A stretch of 10,119 nucleotides of DNA from an uncultured Gemmataceae bacterium (GCA_937922175.1 CAKZUU010000451.1:1-10119); one strand, 5' to 3'. Positions 1-6,365 are shown, counted from the stretch's first letter. Notes: generated from the letters alone by a model not told the origin. Program-made: numbers and translations.

Positions 1-140
1 CCAAAGCCCCGAGATCGGCCTGTTTCCCGATCCTTGATGATTTGCGCGCCGATCACCGTTCCATGCTTGGAAAACTCGGCCCGCAGGTCTTCCTCGGTCG
101 TGCCAAATGGCAGGTTTCCAACGTACAGATTCTTCGTCAT
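1..140 (-). CDS. RNA-binding protein with RRM domain, N-terminal part (runs off the left edge)
   Basis: The minus strand from the ATG at 140 gives 46 residues that are the first half of an RNA recognition motif. The RNP2 strand is LYVGNL (residues 5-10), followed by PFGTTEEDLRAEF (first helix) and KDRETGRSRGF, which is the start of RNP1 (usually RGFGFV), cut by the window edge. Stand-alone single-RRM proteins of about 80-110 residues that begin MxKNLYVGNL are common in Planctomycetota and cyanobacteria, where some are cold-induced; they bind RNA in the cytoplasm. The start is clear because RNP2 lies four residues after it. A Shine-Dalgarno is weak (only a G-rich run about 10 bases upstream). 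No promoter is visible in the 100 bases upstream, so transcription may come from 427-455 through a long structured leader. Confidence 0.93.
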   Translation of the reverse strand, partial: MTKNLYVGNLPFGTTEEDLRAEFSKHGTVIGAQIIKDRETGRSRGF

Positions 141-150
141 ACTCGTACCC

Positions 151-170
151 CGGGGTTAGGTTCCACCCCG
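151..170 (-). promoter_or_regulatory. Hairpin in the leader of the RRM gene
   Basis: CGGGGT at 151-156 pairs perfectly with ACCCCG at 165-170, giving a 6-bp stem with an 8-base loop that ends 10 bases before the RRM start codon. On the minus strand it follows the T-rich tract at 171-179. It could mask the ribosome entry site of the RRM gene; that role is inference. Confidence 0.35.
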
Positions 171-200
171 AAAAACAAAGGACCCCGCCCCGACGGGCGG
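171..200 (-). terminator. Terminator-like hairpin plus T-rich tract upstream of the RRM gene
   Basis: On the minus strand, CCGCCC and GGGCGG (185-190 with 195-200) form a perfect 6-bp GC stem with a 4-base loop, followed by GGTCCTTTGTTTTT (184-171). This resembles a Rho-independent terminator, although the T tract begins a few bases late. It lies 41 bases after the stop of the candidate ORF 241-594 and 31 bases before the RRM start. It could therefore end an upstream transcript or act as an attenuator in the RRM leader. Confidence 0.45.
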
Positions 201-240
201 TTGGAAGACAGGCGAGACGCGGCGGTCCGACCAGACAGCT

Positions 241-594
241 TCATGCGCCACCCCCGATCCGCCGATGAGCACCGGCGGCGGAAAGCAAGCGAGACATTCT
301 CGGGTTCTGGAGCAAGGCAGCTAGCTCAGACGGGTTCACCAAGAAAGGCCTACTGAACGGAATCAGCTTGACGTTCGTCATCTTCCGATAACTGGGCAGG
401 CCCGCGCCCACCCACAGACTGCATGAAGTATAAGGATGCTCGTCCCAAAATGCAACTGAAAAAATCGTGAATTGTCCAATAAGATCTGGGCAGCTGTCCT
501 CCCACAACCAGCCGCTCTCGCTCAACGACCCTAACTCCCTCTCCAACTTCTCCGCCAGCAGACTTCCAGAATATCCGGATCGACGCTGTTTCAC
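241..594 (-). CDS. Possible hypothetical protein, 117 residues, GTG start
   Basis: This frame is not recognised as any family. It is listed because its composition differs from the Arg/Pro-rich shadow frames nearby: it has LLAEKLEREL near the N-terminus, a Trp/Phe-rich middle (GWLWEDS, GQFTIF, VAFWDE) and a C-terminal part with KLIPFSRPFLVNPSELAALL, and no strand-wide competitor. The GTG at 594 is chosen because AGAGGA (608-603) lies 8 bases upstream; the frame stays open up to 687. Third-position GC is about 61% before the internal ATG at 381 and about 70% after it, compatible with coding. If the promoter at 427-455 is used, only the 46-residue product from the ATG at 381 (no convincing Shine-Dalgarno) would be made. 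It could equally be non-coding. A similarly protein-like frame at 9022-9399 is almost certainly false, which limits confidence. Confidence 0.3.
   Translation of the reverse strand: MKQRRSGYSGSLLAEKLERELGSLSESGWLWEDSCPDLIGQFTIFSVAFWDEHPYTSCSLWVGAGLPSYRKMTNVKLIPFSRPFLVNPSELAALLQNPRMSRLLSAAGAHRRIGGGA
427..455 (-). promoter_or_regulatory. Sigma70-type promoter reading left
   Basis: On the minus strand TTGCAT (455-450) is separated by exactly 17 bases from TATACT (432-427), with a T6 run (464-459) just upstream of the -35 that resembles an UP element. Predicted start is near 420. The RNA would begin almost at once with a 9-bp hairpin (414-406 with 401-393, two GU pairs, GCGG loop). The next genes on this strand are the internal ATG at 381 and the RRM gene at 140. 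Confidence 0.5.
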
Positions 595-641
595 CCGACG
601 GTTCCTCTCTCCCCATCGTTGCTGCCAGGCATTCCCCGTTC

Positions 642-661
642 CGCCCCCTCTCCGGGGGGCG
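642..661. terminator. GC-rich hairpin 3' of the lipoate ligase gene
   Basis: CGCCCCC (642-648) pairs with GGGGGCG (655-661), a perfect 7-bp stem with a 6-base loop, about 90 bases after the lipoate ligase stop. There is no T tract on the minus strand, so intrinsic termination is uncertain. It could end that transcript, or be a 5' structure of a transcript reading towards 594. Confidence 0.3.
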
Positions 662-669
662 TTTCCACG

Positions 670-697
670 ATGATCCCTTTCAGCCAAGTCCTGACAA
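670..697 (-). promoter_or_regulatory. Weak candidate promoter upstream of the 241-594 frame
   Basis: On the minus strand TTGTCA (697-692, five of six consensus bases) is 16 bases from GATCAT (675-670, four of six). Predicted start near 663 would place the 642-661 hairpin at the very 5' end of the RNA, followed by the AGAGGA and GTG of the hypothetical frame. Such matches occur by chance; this is a suggestion only. Confidence 0.2.
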
Positions 698-753
698 AAT
701 GCGACGCTCGGAGCGAGGCGGGCAATTCAACCCACCGGATCCTTTCGCTCCCA

Positions 754-1470
754 TCATCGCCGATAGATCCAATCCTCTCGACCAAACTTTTCGCCGATCA
801 GCCGCCGTACCAACTCCCGCGGCCAGCTCGTTCGCTCGCGATCGGCCCTCCACTCCTGCCGCAAGAGAGCGATGATCGTCTCCGGTTGGTCTGGCAGATC
901 CGTCAGGAATTCGGCATGACAGCGATCGGCCCGATAATCGGGTCGCCGTGGCGGGAGCTTCAGGTATCGTTCGACGGCCGTCCGATCGAATCCGTGCAAC
1001 AACGTTCCGTGATGCAAAAGGAAGCGGCGTTTTCGTTGCTGGGCATTCCCTGAGAATTTTCGCCCTTGAACGACGAGATCACTCGAGCCGGCCCATTCGA
1101 TTCCGGGCTGCAACGGCGTCAAGGCCCGAACGAGGCGACTGAGAATCACTCGGTACGACTCTCGAACTCGCGTCAGATCATCATGGCTCTGCAACGGAAG
1201 GATGAGGGTGAAGAGCAGGCATTTGGGTCCCAACAAAACGGTGCCTCCGCCGCTGCTACGTCGAGTGATCGGGACGCCGTCCGCCTGACAGGCCGACCGG
1301 TTGATGTCATCGTGGATGACTCCTCCGGCACCCAGGACCACGGCCCAGCTCGACCAACACCAGGTGCGCAGCACCGGCCCGGCTCGCCCTTCTTCCGCCT
1401 CGAGCAGCAAGGCCTCATCCAACGCCAAGTTTTCTTCCAAGATCGGCAGAGTCAGCGGTAAATATTCCAT
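754..1470 (-). CDS. lplA: Lipoate-protein ligase A family protein
   Basis: The product attaches lipoate (or octanoate) to the lysine of lipoyl domains in 2-oxoacid dehydrogenases and the glycine cleavage H protein, in the cytoplasm. The 238-residue chain is a BPL/LplA catalytic domain. The substrate loop is RRSSGGGTVLLGP (70-82). AGSSDLVVQGRKFSGNAQ (127-144) contains the catalytic-type lysine K138, followed by HHGTLL, as in E. coli LplA. PRRPDYRADRCH lies further on, near the start of the C-terminal part. No cysteine stands at the LipM nucleophile position before GRK, so a ligase is likelier than an octanoyltransferase, though it lacks the C-terminal accessory domain of E. coli LplA. Start is the ATG at 1470 (MEYLPLTLP); the open frame extends to 1776 but that part is antisense to ettA. 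It is transcribed divergently from ettA, 78 bases apart; no clear promoter was found for it. Confidence 0.88.
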   Translation of the reverse strand: MEYLPLTLPILEENLALDEALLLEAEEGRAGPVLRTWCWSSWAVVLGAGGVIHDDINRSACQADGVPITRRSSGGGTVLLGPKCLLFTLILPLQSHDDLTRVRESYRVILSRLVRALTPLQPGIEWAGSSDLVVQGRKFSGNAQQRKRRFLLHHGTLLHGFDRTAVERYLKLPPRRPDYRADRCHAEFLTDLPDQPETIIALLRQEWRADRERTSWPRELVRRLIGEKFGREDWIYRR

Positions 1471-1497
1471 CAGGCCCCACGCCCCACCTCGACACCT

Positions 1498-1526
1498 TTG
1501 CGTTCGCCGGGCTGTTTCTGTACGCT
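1498..1526 (+). promoter_or_regulatory. Candidate ettA promoter
   Basis: TTGCGT (1498-1503) is separated by 17 bases from TACGCT (1521-1526), the latter a weak -10 (three of six consensus bases). Predicted start is near 1533, just upstream of the ribosome binding site. The same -35 hexamer with a 17-base spacer occurs in front of the DUF1501 gene. Confidence 0.3.
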
Positions 1527-1535
1527 GAACCCATT

Positions 1536-1542
1536 GAGGGAG
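1536..1542 (+). promoter_or_regulatory. Ribosome binding site that fixes the ettA start
   Basis: GAGGGAG lies 6 bases before the ATG at 1549. It selects this start over the 17-residue longer frame beginning at 1498, which has no ribosome binding site. Confidence 0.8.
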
Positions 1543-1548
1543 TGCACT

Positions 1549-3216
1549 ATGGGTGAGCGGTACATTTTCACCATTCGGCAACTGACCAAAACGTACAACA
1601 AGAGGGAAATCCTCAAAGACATCTGGTTGGCGTTTTATCCGGGAGCGAAGATCGGCGTCATCGGTCCCAATGGCGCGGGCAAATCCACGTTGTTGCGGAT
1701 CATGGCGCTGCAAGATCGAGAATTTGTCGGCGAGGCGGAGCCGGCTCCGGGGGTCTCGATTGGCTATGTTCCGCAAGAACCTCAGTTAACCCCCGGAAAA
1801 ACCGTCCTGGAGAACATCGAAGAAGCGGTCGCGCCGAAACGGGAAATCCTTCGGCGACACCAGGAGATCGGAGACCTCTTGGCGGATCCCAACGCCGACT
1901 TTGACAAGCTCATGGAGGAGATGAGCAAGTTGCAAGACATCATCGACGCCCAGAATCTCTGGGAACTGGATCGCCAACTCGAAGTCGCGATGGACGCCAT
2001 GCGACTGCCTCCGGGAGATGCTCCCGTCGAGCAGCTCTCCGGTGGCGAGCGTCGTCGGGTCGCGCTGTGCAAGACGTTGTTACAACAGCCCGATCTGCTG
2101 TTGCTCGACGAGCCGACAAACCATCTCGATGCCGAGAGCGTGGCCTGGTTGGAGCATCATTTGGAGCAGTACCCGGGCACGGTGGTCGCCGTGACCCATG
2201 ACCGCTACTTTCTCGACAATGTCGCCCAATGGATTCTCGAACTGGACCGCGGCCACGGCTATCCGTACGAGGGCAACTACACAGGTTGGTTGGAAAAGAA
2301 GAAAGCCCGACTGGAGATGGAGGAAAAAGCCGAGTCCGCGCGACGCAAACAACTTGAGCGGGAATTGGAATGGGCGCGGATGGCCCCCCGAGCACGAATC
2401 GCGAAAAACAAGGCGCGTTTGGCCGCCATCGAAAAACTGCAACAACAAGGATATGAGGAGCGTGAAGACGAATTGGTCCTGCAAATTCCCCCGGGTCCCC
2501 CTTTGGGCGATCTCGTCGTTCGTGCCATCGATCTGAAGAAAGGGTACGGTGAAAATCTGTTGTTCGACAACGTGAACTTCGATTTGCCCAAAGGAGGCAT
2601 TGTCGGCGTCATCGGGCCGAATGGCGCCGGGAAAACGACGTTGTTTCGTCTGATCGTGGGTCAGGAGAAGCCCGATGGCGGGCAACTGGTCATCGGACCT
2701 ACTGTGAAAATCGCGTACGTGGATCAACATCGCGACGCACTCGATCCGGCAAAGACGATTTTTGAAGAGATCACCGACGGGATGGACTACTTGCAATTGG
2801 GCAAGAACCGAGTCGCCAGTCGTGGCTACGTCGCTCGTTTTCATTTCAAAGGTCCCGATCAGCAGAAGCGGGTGGGAGATTGTTCGGGCGGCGAGCGGAA
2901 TCGCATCCATTTGGCGAAGCTGTTGCGTTCGGGTGGGAATCTGCTGTTGTTAGACGAACCGACCAACGACCTGGACGTGGACACGCTTCGGGCGTTGGAA
3001 GAGGCGTTGCTGAATTTTGGCGGTTGTGCAGTGGTTATTAGCCACGACCGCTGGTTTCTGGATCGAATCGCGACCCATATCCTCGCCTTCGAGGGTGACA
3101 GCCAAGTCGTGTGGTGTGAGGGGAATTATCGGGTCTATGAGGAGCAGCGGCGAGCACGATTGGGGACCGAAGCGGATCGTCCGCATCGGCTGAAATATCG
3201 CAAGCTGCACGGTTGA
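1549..3216 (+). CDS. ettA: Energy-dependent translational throttle protein EttA (ABC-F ATPase)
   Basis: EttA binds the ribosomal E site and gates the first elongation step according to ATP/ADP level; it is cytosolic and has no membrane segments. The product has 555 residues, the same as E. coli EttA. Domain 1 has Walker A GPNGAGKS (39-46), a signature LSGGERRR and Walker B DEPTNHLD with the catalytic glutamate E188. The long charged arm (about 245-305, Lys/Arg/Glu-rich, with ELEWAR) is the P-site tRNA interaction motif. IPPGPPLGD then leads to domain 2 with a second Walker A GPNGAGKT, signature CSGGERNR, Walker B DEPTNDLD with E470, and a switch histidine in VISHDRWFLDR. Glutamates 188 and 470 carry the same numbers as in E. 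coli. The N-terminus MGERYIFTIRQLTK aligns with the family from residue 1. comEC follows on the same strand after 78 bases. Paralogues such as Uup or YbiT lack this arm and length. Confidence 0.97.
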   Translation: MGERYIFTIRQLTKTYNKREILKDIWLAFYPGAKIGVIGPNGAGKSTLLRIMALQDREFVGEAEPAPGVSIGYVPQEPQLTPGKTVLENIEEAVAPKREILRRHQEIGDLLADPNADFDKLMEEMSKLQDIIDAQNLWELDRQLEVAMDAMRLPPGDAPVEQLSGGERRRVALCKTLLQQPDLLLLDEPTNHLDAESVAWLEHHLEQYPGTVVAVTHDRYFLDNVAQWILELDRGHGYPYEGNYTGWLEKKKARLEMEEKAESARRKQLERELEWARMAPRARIAKNKARLAAIEKLQQQGYEEREDELVLQIPPGPPLGDLVVRAIDLKKGYGENLLFDNVNFDLPKGGIVGVIGPNGAGKTTLFRLIVGQEKPDGGQLVIGPTVKIAYVDQHRDALDPAKTIFEEITDGMDYLQLGKNRVASRGYVARFHFKGPDQQKRVGDCSGGERNRIHLAKLLRSGGNLLLLDEPTNDLDVDTLRALEEALLNFGGCAVVISHDRWFLDRIATHILAFEGDSQVVWCEGNYRVYEEQRRARLGTEADRPHRLKYRKLHG

Positions 3217-3294
3217 ATAGACGCGGACGCCCCGATCGTCGAGCATGACTCGGGACGCTGGAGACCTTGACCGTGGGATGATTGGGCAACAGCC

Positions 3295-5817
3295 ATGACG
3301 GCGCCCAACATTCGTCATCCGCCACCGGTGCGGCATCTGGTCTGGGAATCGCCGTTGGTTCCTGTGGCCTGGTCCGTCACGTTCGGGTTGTTGTTGGATC
3401 GTTACGGCCTCGTGTCGCTTCAGGGGCTTTGGCTTGGTCTGGCCCTTTCGATCGTGCTGGCGGTCGTCTGTTTTTCCCGCTACCCCGCCGCGACCCTACC
3501 GATGTTGTGGGTGTGCAGCGGCTGGACCGCGGCGCTCTACCACCACGCGCATCGGCACGCCTACCCGGCTGACGACATCGGTTGGCTCGCCGACGCCGAA
3601 CCCCGACTCGTGCGCCTTCGGGGTTGGCTCGTCGAGCAACCGACACGTTTTCCACCCCGACCGCGCGATTCGCTTGTTCCCTTTACCCGGCTCGTGCCGA
3701 CTCGCTGCGTCCTTCGCGTCCGTGAGATGGAACTCGACGGGCATTGGCAGGCGCGCTCGGGAAAGGTTTATCTGACAGCCGATGGCCCTCTGACTGACCT
3801 TCACCTCGGCGATGAGGTCGAAGTGTTCGGCTGGCTGCGTGCCCCCCTTGGGCCAATGAATCCGGGCGGATTCGACCGGCGATCCCATCTGAGCGACCAA
3901 CGGATCCGCGCCGTGGTTCACGTGCGGCAGACCTCGGCCACGATCGTCCGTCTCGAACAAGGATGGCACCGCGATTTCTGGGGTGTTCTGGCCTGGCTGC
4001 GGGGCTGGGGGCGACGAACCTTTGAAACCCACCTCCCGGAACCCATGGCGGGGCTGGCGACGGCTCTCATCCTCGGCGATTCTTCAGCCATGACTCCGGG
4101 CGATTGGGAAAAGTATGTTCTCACCGGCGTCATTCACGTCCTGGCGATCTCCGGTCAGCATCTCGTCATTCTCGGGGCGATAATCGGTTGGGGTTTGCGA
4201 CGACTCGGCTGTCGGCGGCGGTTGGCGATTCTTGTCACGGCATCGCTCTTGACCAGTTACGCCTTCGTGACGGGTTTTCGCCCACCGGTGCAACGGGCCG
4301 CCATTGCCGCGGTGGTCACCTGTCTGGCGATTCTTGCTCGTCGAGTCCCGCTCCCCGCCAATACCTTCGCTTTAGCTTGGCTTATGGTGATTGCTTGGAA
4401 TCCGACAGACATCTTTCAATTGGGATGTCAACTCTCATTCCTTCAAGTGGCGGTTCTGCTCTGGGGCGTCAGCCGCTGGCGGAATGACGCGACGCCTGAT
4501 CCTCTGGATCAACTCCTGGAAGAAGCGAAACCGCGGTGGCAACGAGTGATCCGAAAAGCCGCAGTCTCCGTCGGCAGCGCTTACGCCGTGACCCTCGTCC
4601 TCACGGGCGCCGCCATCCCTCTGGTTGTCTCCCGTCAAAATGTGATCAGCTTGTCGGGACTGCTGCTCGGTCCGCCCCTGATCGTCTTAAGCACCGTGGC
4701 TCTAGGAAGCGGCTTCGTGCTGTTGCTGTTGGCACCATTGGGCGGCGCGCGATACGCCGCAGAGGTGATGCGCCAAGCCTTGACGATGGGTGAAACTCTT
4801 GTCGATTGGGGTGTTTCCCAGTCGTGGGGACATGTTTACGTTCCCGCTCCGCCGACATGGTGGCTGTGGGGATTCTACCTTGGCTTATTGCTCTGGTTGT
4901 GGGGACGACCTCGTTGGTCTCAACCCATGGGGTGGATCCTGGCTTTGGCTGCCTGGCTCACCGCGCTGGTAACTCTTCCCTGGGCCGAGCGATCCAACGA
5001 ATTGCGCGTCACCTTCCTCGCCGTCGGTCATGGCGGGTGCACGGTCATCGAAACACCCGATGGCCGCGTCCTCCTCTACGACGCCGGATCGATGACCGGC
5101 CCCGAAGTGACACGTCAGCACATTGCTCCGTTTTTGTGGTCACGCGGTTATCTCCGGATCGACGAACTGTTCCTCTCTCACGCGGACATCGATCATTTCA
5201 ACGGGACGATCGAGCTGCTCAACCGATTCCGCGTCGGGCGAGTCAGTTACCCGCCATCGTTCCAAGACAAATCAACGCCGGCGGTGAGACAAACACTCGC
5301 CGCCATCGACCAATGTCGGATTCCACGGCAAGAGGTCCGGGCAGGCCATACCTTCGATGCTGCGGGAGTCCGCCTCATGGTCTTGCATCCCCCTGAGAAA
5401 GGTCCTATCGGACCGGAAAACCATCGCAGTCTCGTTCTTCGGCTGGAGCATCATGGGCATGTGGTTTTGCTGACGGGCGATCTGGAGTCGGCAGCATCTG
5501 AACCAGCGTTCTTTCGAACTCCAGGAGGCGTGGATGTTTTGATGGCACCACACCACGGCAGTCGGTTTGCGAACACCCCGCGTTTGGCCCAATGGGCCAA
5601 GCCGAGGCTCGTCGTCGTCTGCACTGGGGCCCATCGCTCGGAACAATTGGCGGAAGTCTACGATGACACGCCGGTTTGGACGACCGCCGACGACGGCGCC
5701 ATTCTTATTCGGAGCCACGCCTCCGGTCTTGTCGGCGAGAGCTATCGGACAGGCCGTCGCTGGGTGGTTCCCTTGGGGCAGGGTCGATCCGACCCGACCA
5801 GCGGCTGGAAACGGTGA
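3295..5817 (+). CDS. comEC: ComEC/Rec2-family DNA internalisation protein
   Basis: The inner-membrane channel moves single-stranded DNA into the cytoplasm during natural transformation. The 840 residues show all three family regions. The first is N-terminal membrane segments (about 12-75) plus an OB-like domain ending near LRAPLGPMNPGGFD, the usual NPGGF motif. The second is the multi-spanning competence domain from about residue 250, with ALILGDSSAM and LAISGQHLVIL (family LAISGLHxGL). The third is a C-terminal metallo-beta-lactamase-like domain from about 570 with HADIDH (629-634), LTGDLE (D729) and PHHGS (752-756). The usual VGQGD at the start of the last domain is VGHGG here (577-581). 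An in-frame stop at 3268 and no other start codon make ATG 3295 the start; its Shine-Dalgarno is poor. It may be co-transcribed with ettA. No other com or pil gene is in view, so transformation competence is not proven. Two small inverted repeats (5781-5795, 5798-5808) sit in its last codons. Confidence 0.95.
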   Translation: MTAPNIRHPPPVRHLVWESPLVPVAWSVTFGLLLDRYGLVSLQGLWLGLALSIVLAVVCFSRYPAATLPMLWVCSGWTAALYHHAHRHAYPADDIGWLADAEPRLVRLRGWLVEQPTRFPPRPRDSLVPFTRLVPTRCVLRVREMELDGHWQARSGKVYLTADGPLTDLHLGDEVEVFGWLRAPLGPMNPGGFDRRSHLSDQRIRAVVHVRQTSATIVRLEQGWHRDFWGVLAWLRGWGRRTFETHLPEPMAGLATALILGDSSAMTPGDWEKYVLTGVIHVLAISGQHLVILGAIIGWGLRRLGCRRRLAILVTASLLTSYAFVTGFRPPVQRAAIAAVVTCLAILARRVPLPANTFALAWLMVIAWNPTDIFQLGCQLSFLQVAVLLWGVSRWRNDATPDPLDQLLEEAKPRWQRVIRKAAVSVGSAYAVTLVLTGAAIPLVVSRQNVISLSGLLLGPPLIVLSTVALGSGFVLLLLAPLGGARYAAEVMRQALTMGETLVDWGVSQSWGHVYVPAPPTWWLWGFYLGLLLWLWGRPRWSQPMGWILALAAWLTALVTLPWAERSNELRVTFLAVGHGGCTVIETPDGRVLLYDAGSMTGPEVTRQHIAPFLWSRGYLRIDELFLSHADIDHFNGTIELLNRFRVGRVSYPPSFQDKSTPAVRQTLAAIDQCRIPRQEVRAGHTFDAAGVRLMVLHPPEKGPIGPENHRSLVLRLEHHGHVVLLTGDLESAASEPAFFRTPGGVDVLMAPHHGSRFANTPRLAQWAKPRLVVVCTGAHRSEQLAEVYDDTPVWTTADDGAILIRSHASGLVGESYRTGRRWVVPLGQGRSDPTSGWKR

Positions 5818-5848
5818 AATTTCATGATGTTTGAACCATTATTTGATT

Positions 5849-5868
5849 GACCCGACGATGGGCGGGTC
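5849..5868. other. Hairpin between comEC and the Nudix gene
   Basis: GACCCG (5849-5854) pairs with CGGGTC (5863-5868), a 6-bp stem with an 8-base loop, 32 bases after the comEC stop in a locally AT-rich gap. No T tract follows, so it is at best a weak terminator. TTGAAC at 5831-5836 with GACGAT 17 bases later (5854-5859) could be a poor promoter for the Nudix gene overlapping the hairpin. Confidence 0.25.
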
Positions 5869-5915
5869 TCATGGTTAACATCAGAGGAGAGCCAAGCGGT
5901 GGGGGGCGTCGGAAC

Positions 5916-6365
5916 ATGGCAGGCCATGAGACATTGATCCGACAAGCTGCGGCCATTCCCTGGCACGAAGGACGTGTCTGCCTAGTCACCTCGCGAAGCC
6001 GCCGGCGTTGGGTCGTACCGAAAGGCACCTTGGAACCGGGCAAAAGCGCCGGCGAGATCGCCCTGCAAGAGGCTTGGGAAGAAGCGGGCCTGTTAGGGGT
6101 GTTGGGCTCCGCGCTGGGCACCTACCAGTACGAGAAGTACGGCGGGATTTGTCTCGTCACTGTTTTCCCGATGCGTGTGCAGGACGTGCAGCGGGAGTGG
6201 CCTGAACGGCTCATGCGAAAACGGGCGTGGCTATACCCGGATGAGGCCGTTGAATTGATCGACGAACCCGCCCTGCGCGAAATGATTCGGCGTTCCGCGT
6301 TGCTCGAGGGCCTTCCACCGGCTGCCAATTCCCTCTCGTCGGACGACACGACACCGCCCGGTTGA
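5916..6365 (+). CDS. Nudix hydrolase
   Basis: Nudix enzymes hydrolyse nucleoside diphosphates linked to another group, using Mg2+ held by the Nudix box. From ATG 5916 the protein has 149 residues: RQAAAIP at 9-15 begins the fold, WVVPKG precedes the box, and the box runs G37-x5-K43-x7-QEAWEEAGL (51-59). The metal-binding EAWEEAG core is intact, but the first box glutamate is Lys43 and the arginine is Gln51. PKG-x-xE-x-G boxes of this type resemble the diphosphoinositol/Ap(n)A hydrolase-like branch, so the substrate cannot be named. The start is uncertain. ATG 5871 would give 164 residues, while a strong GAGGAG (5884-5889) lies between the two starts and serves neither well. ATG 5916 is preferred because the conserved fold begins nine residues later. 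The gene follows comEC by about 100 bases and converges on the DUF5009 gene, with 41 bases and no clear terminator between. Confidence 0.88.
   Translation: MAGHETLIRQAAAIPWHEGRVCLVTSRSRRRWVVPKGTLEPGKSAGEIALQEAWEEAGLLGVLGSALGTYQYEKYGGICLVTVFPMRVQDVQREWPERLMRKRAWLYPDEAVELIDEPALREMIRRSALLEGLPPAANSLSSDDTTPPG

Noticed and set aside
42..356. 104-residue plus-strand frame at the left end
   Set aside because: It is antisense to the RRM gene, runs through the hairpins, and is Arg/Pro-rich with no start signals.
591..785. 64-residue minus-strand frame overlapping the end of the lipoate ligase gene
   Set aside because: It needs a TTG start inside the ligase gene with no Shine-Dalgarno, and its C-terminal part is Gly/Arg-rich over the 642-661 hairpin.
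1471..1776. N-terminal extension of the lipoate ligase frame up to 1776
   Set aside because: It is antisense to ettA and not part of the LplA fold; the conserved N-terminus begins at MEYLPL.
2080..2910. Long open frame (276 residues) antisense to ettA
   Set aside because: It lies wholly inside the well-supported ettA gene, has no ribosome site, and its composition is explained by reading ettA codons backwards.
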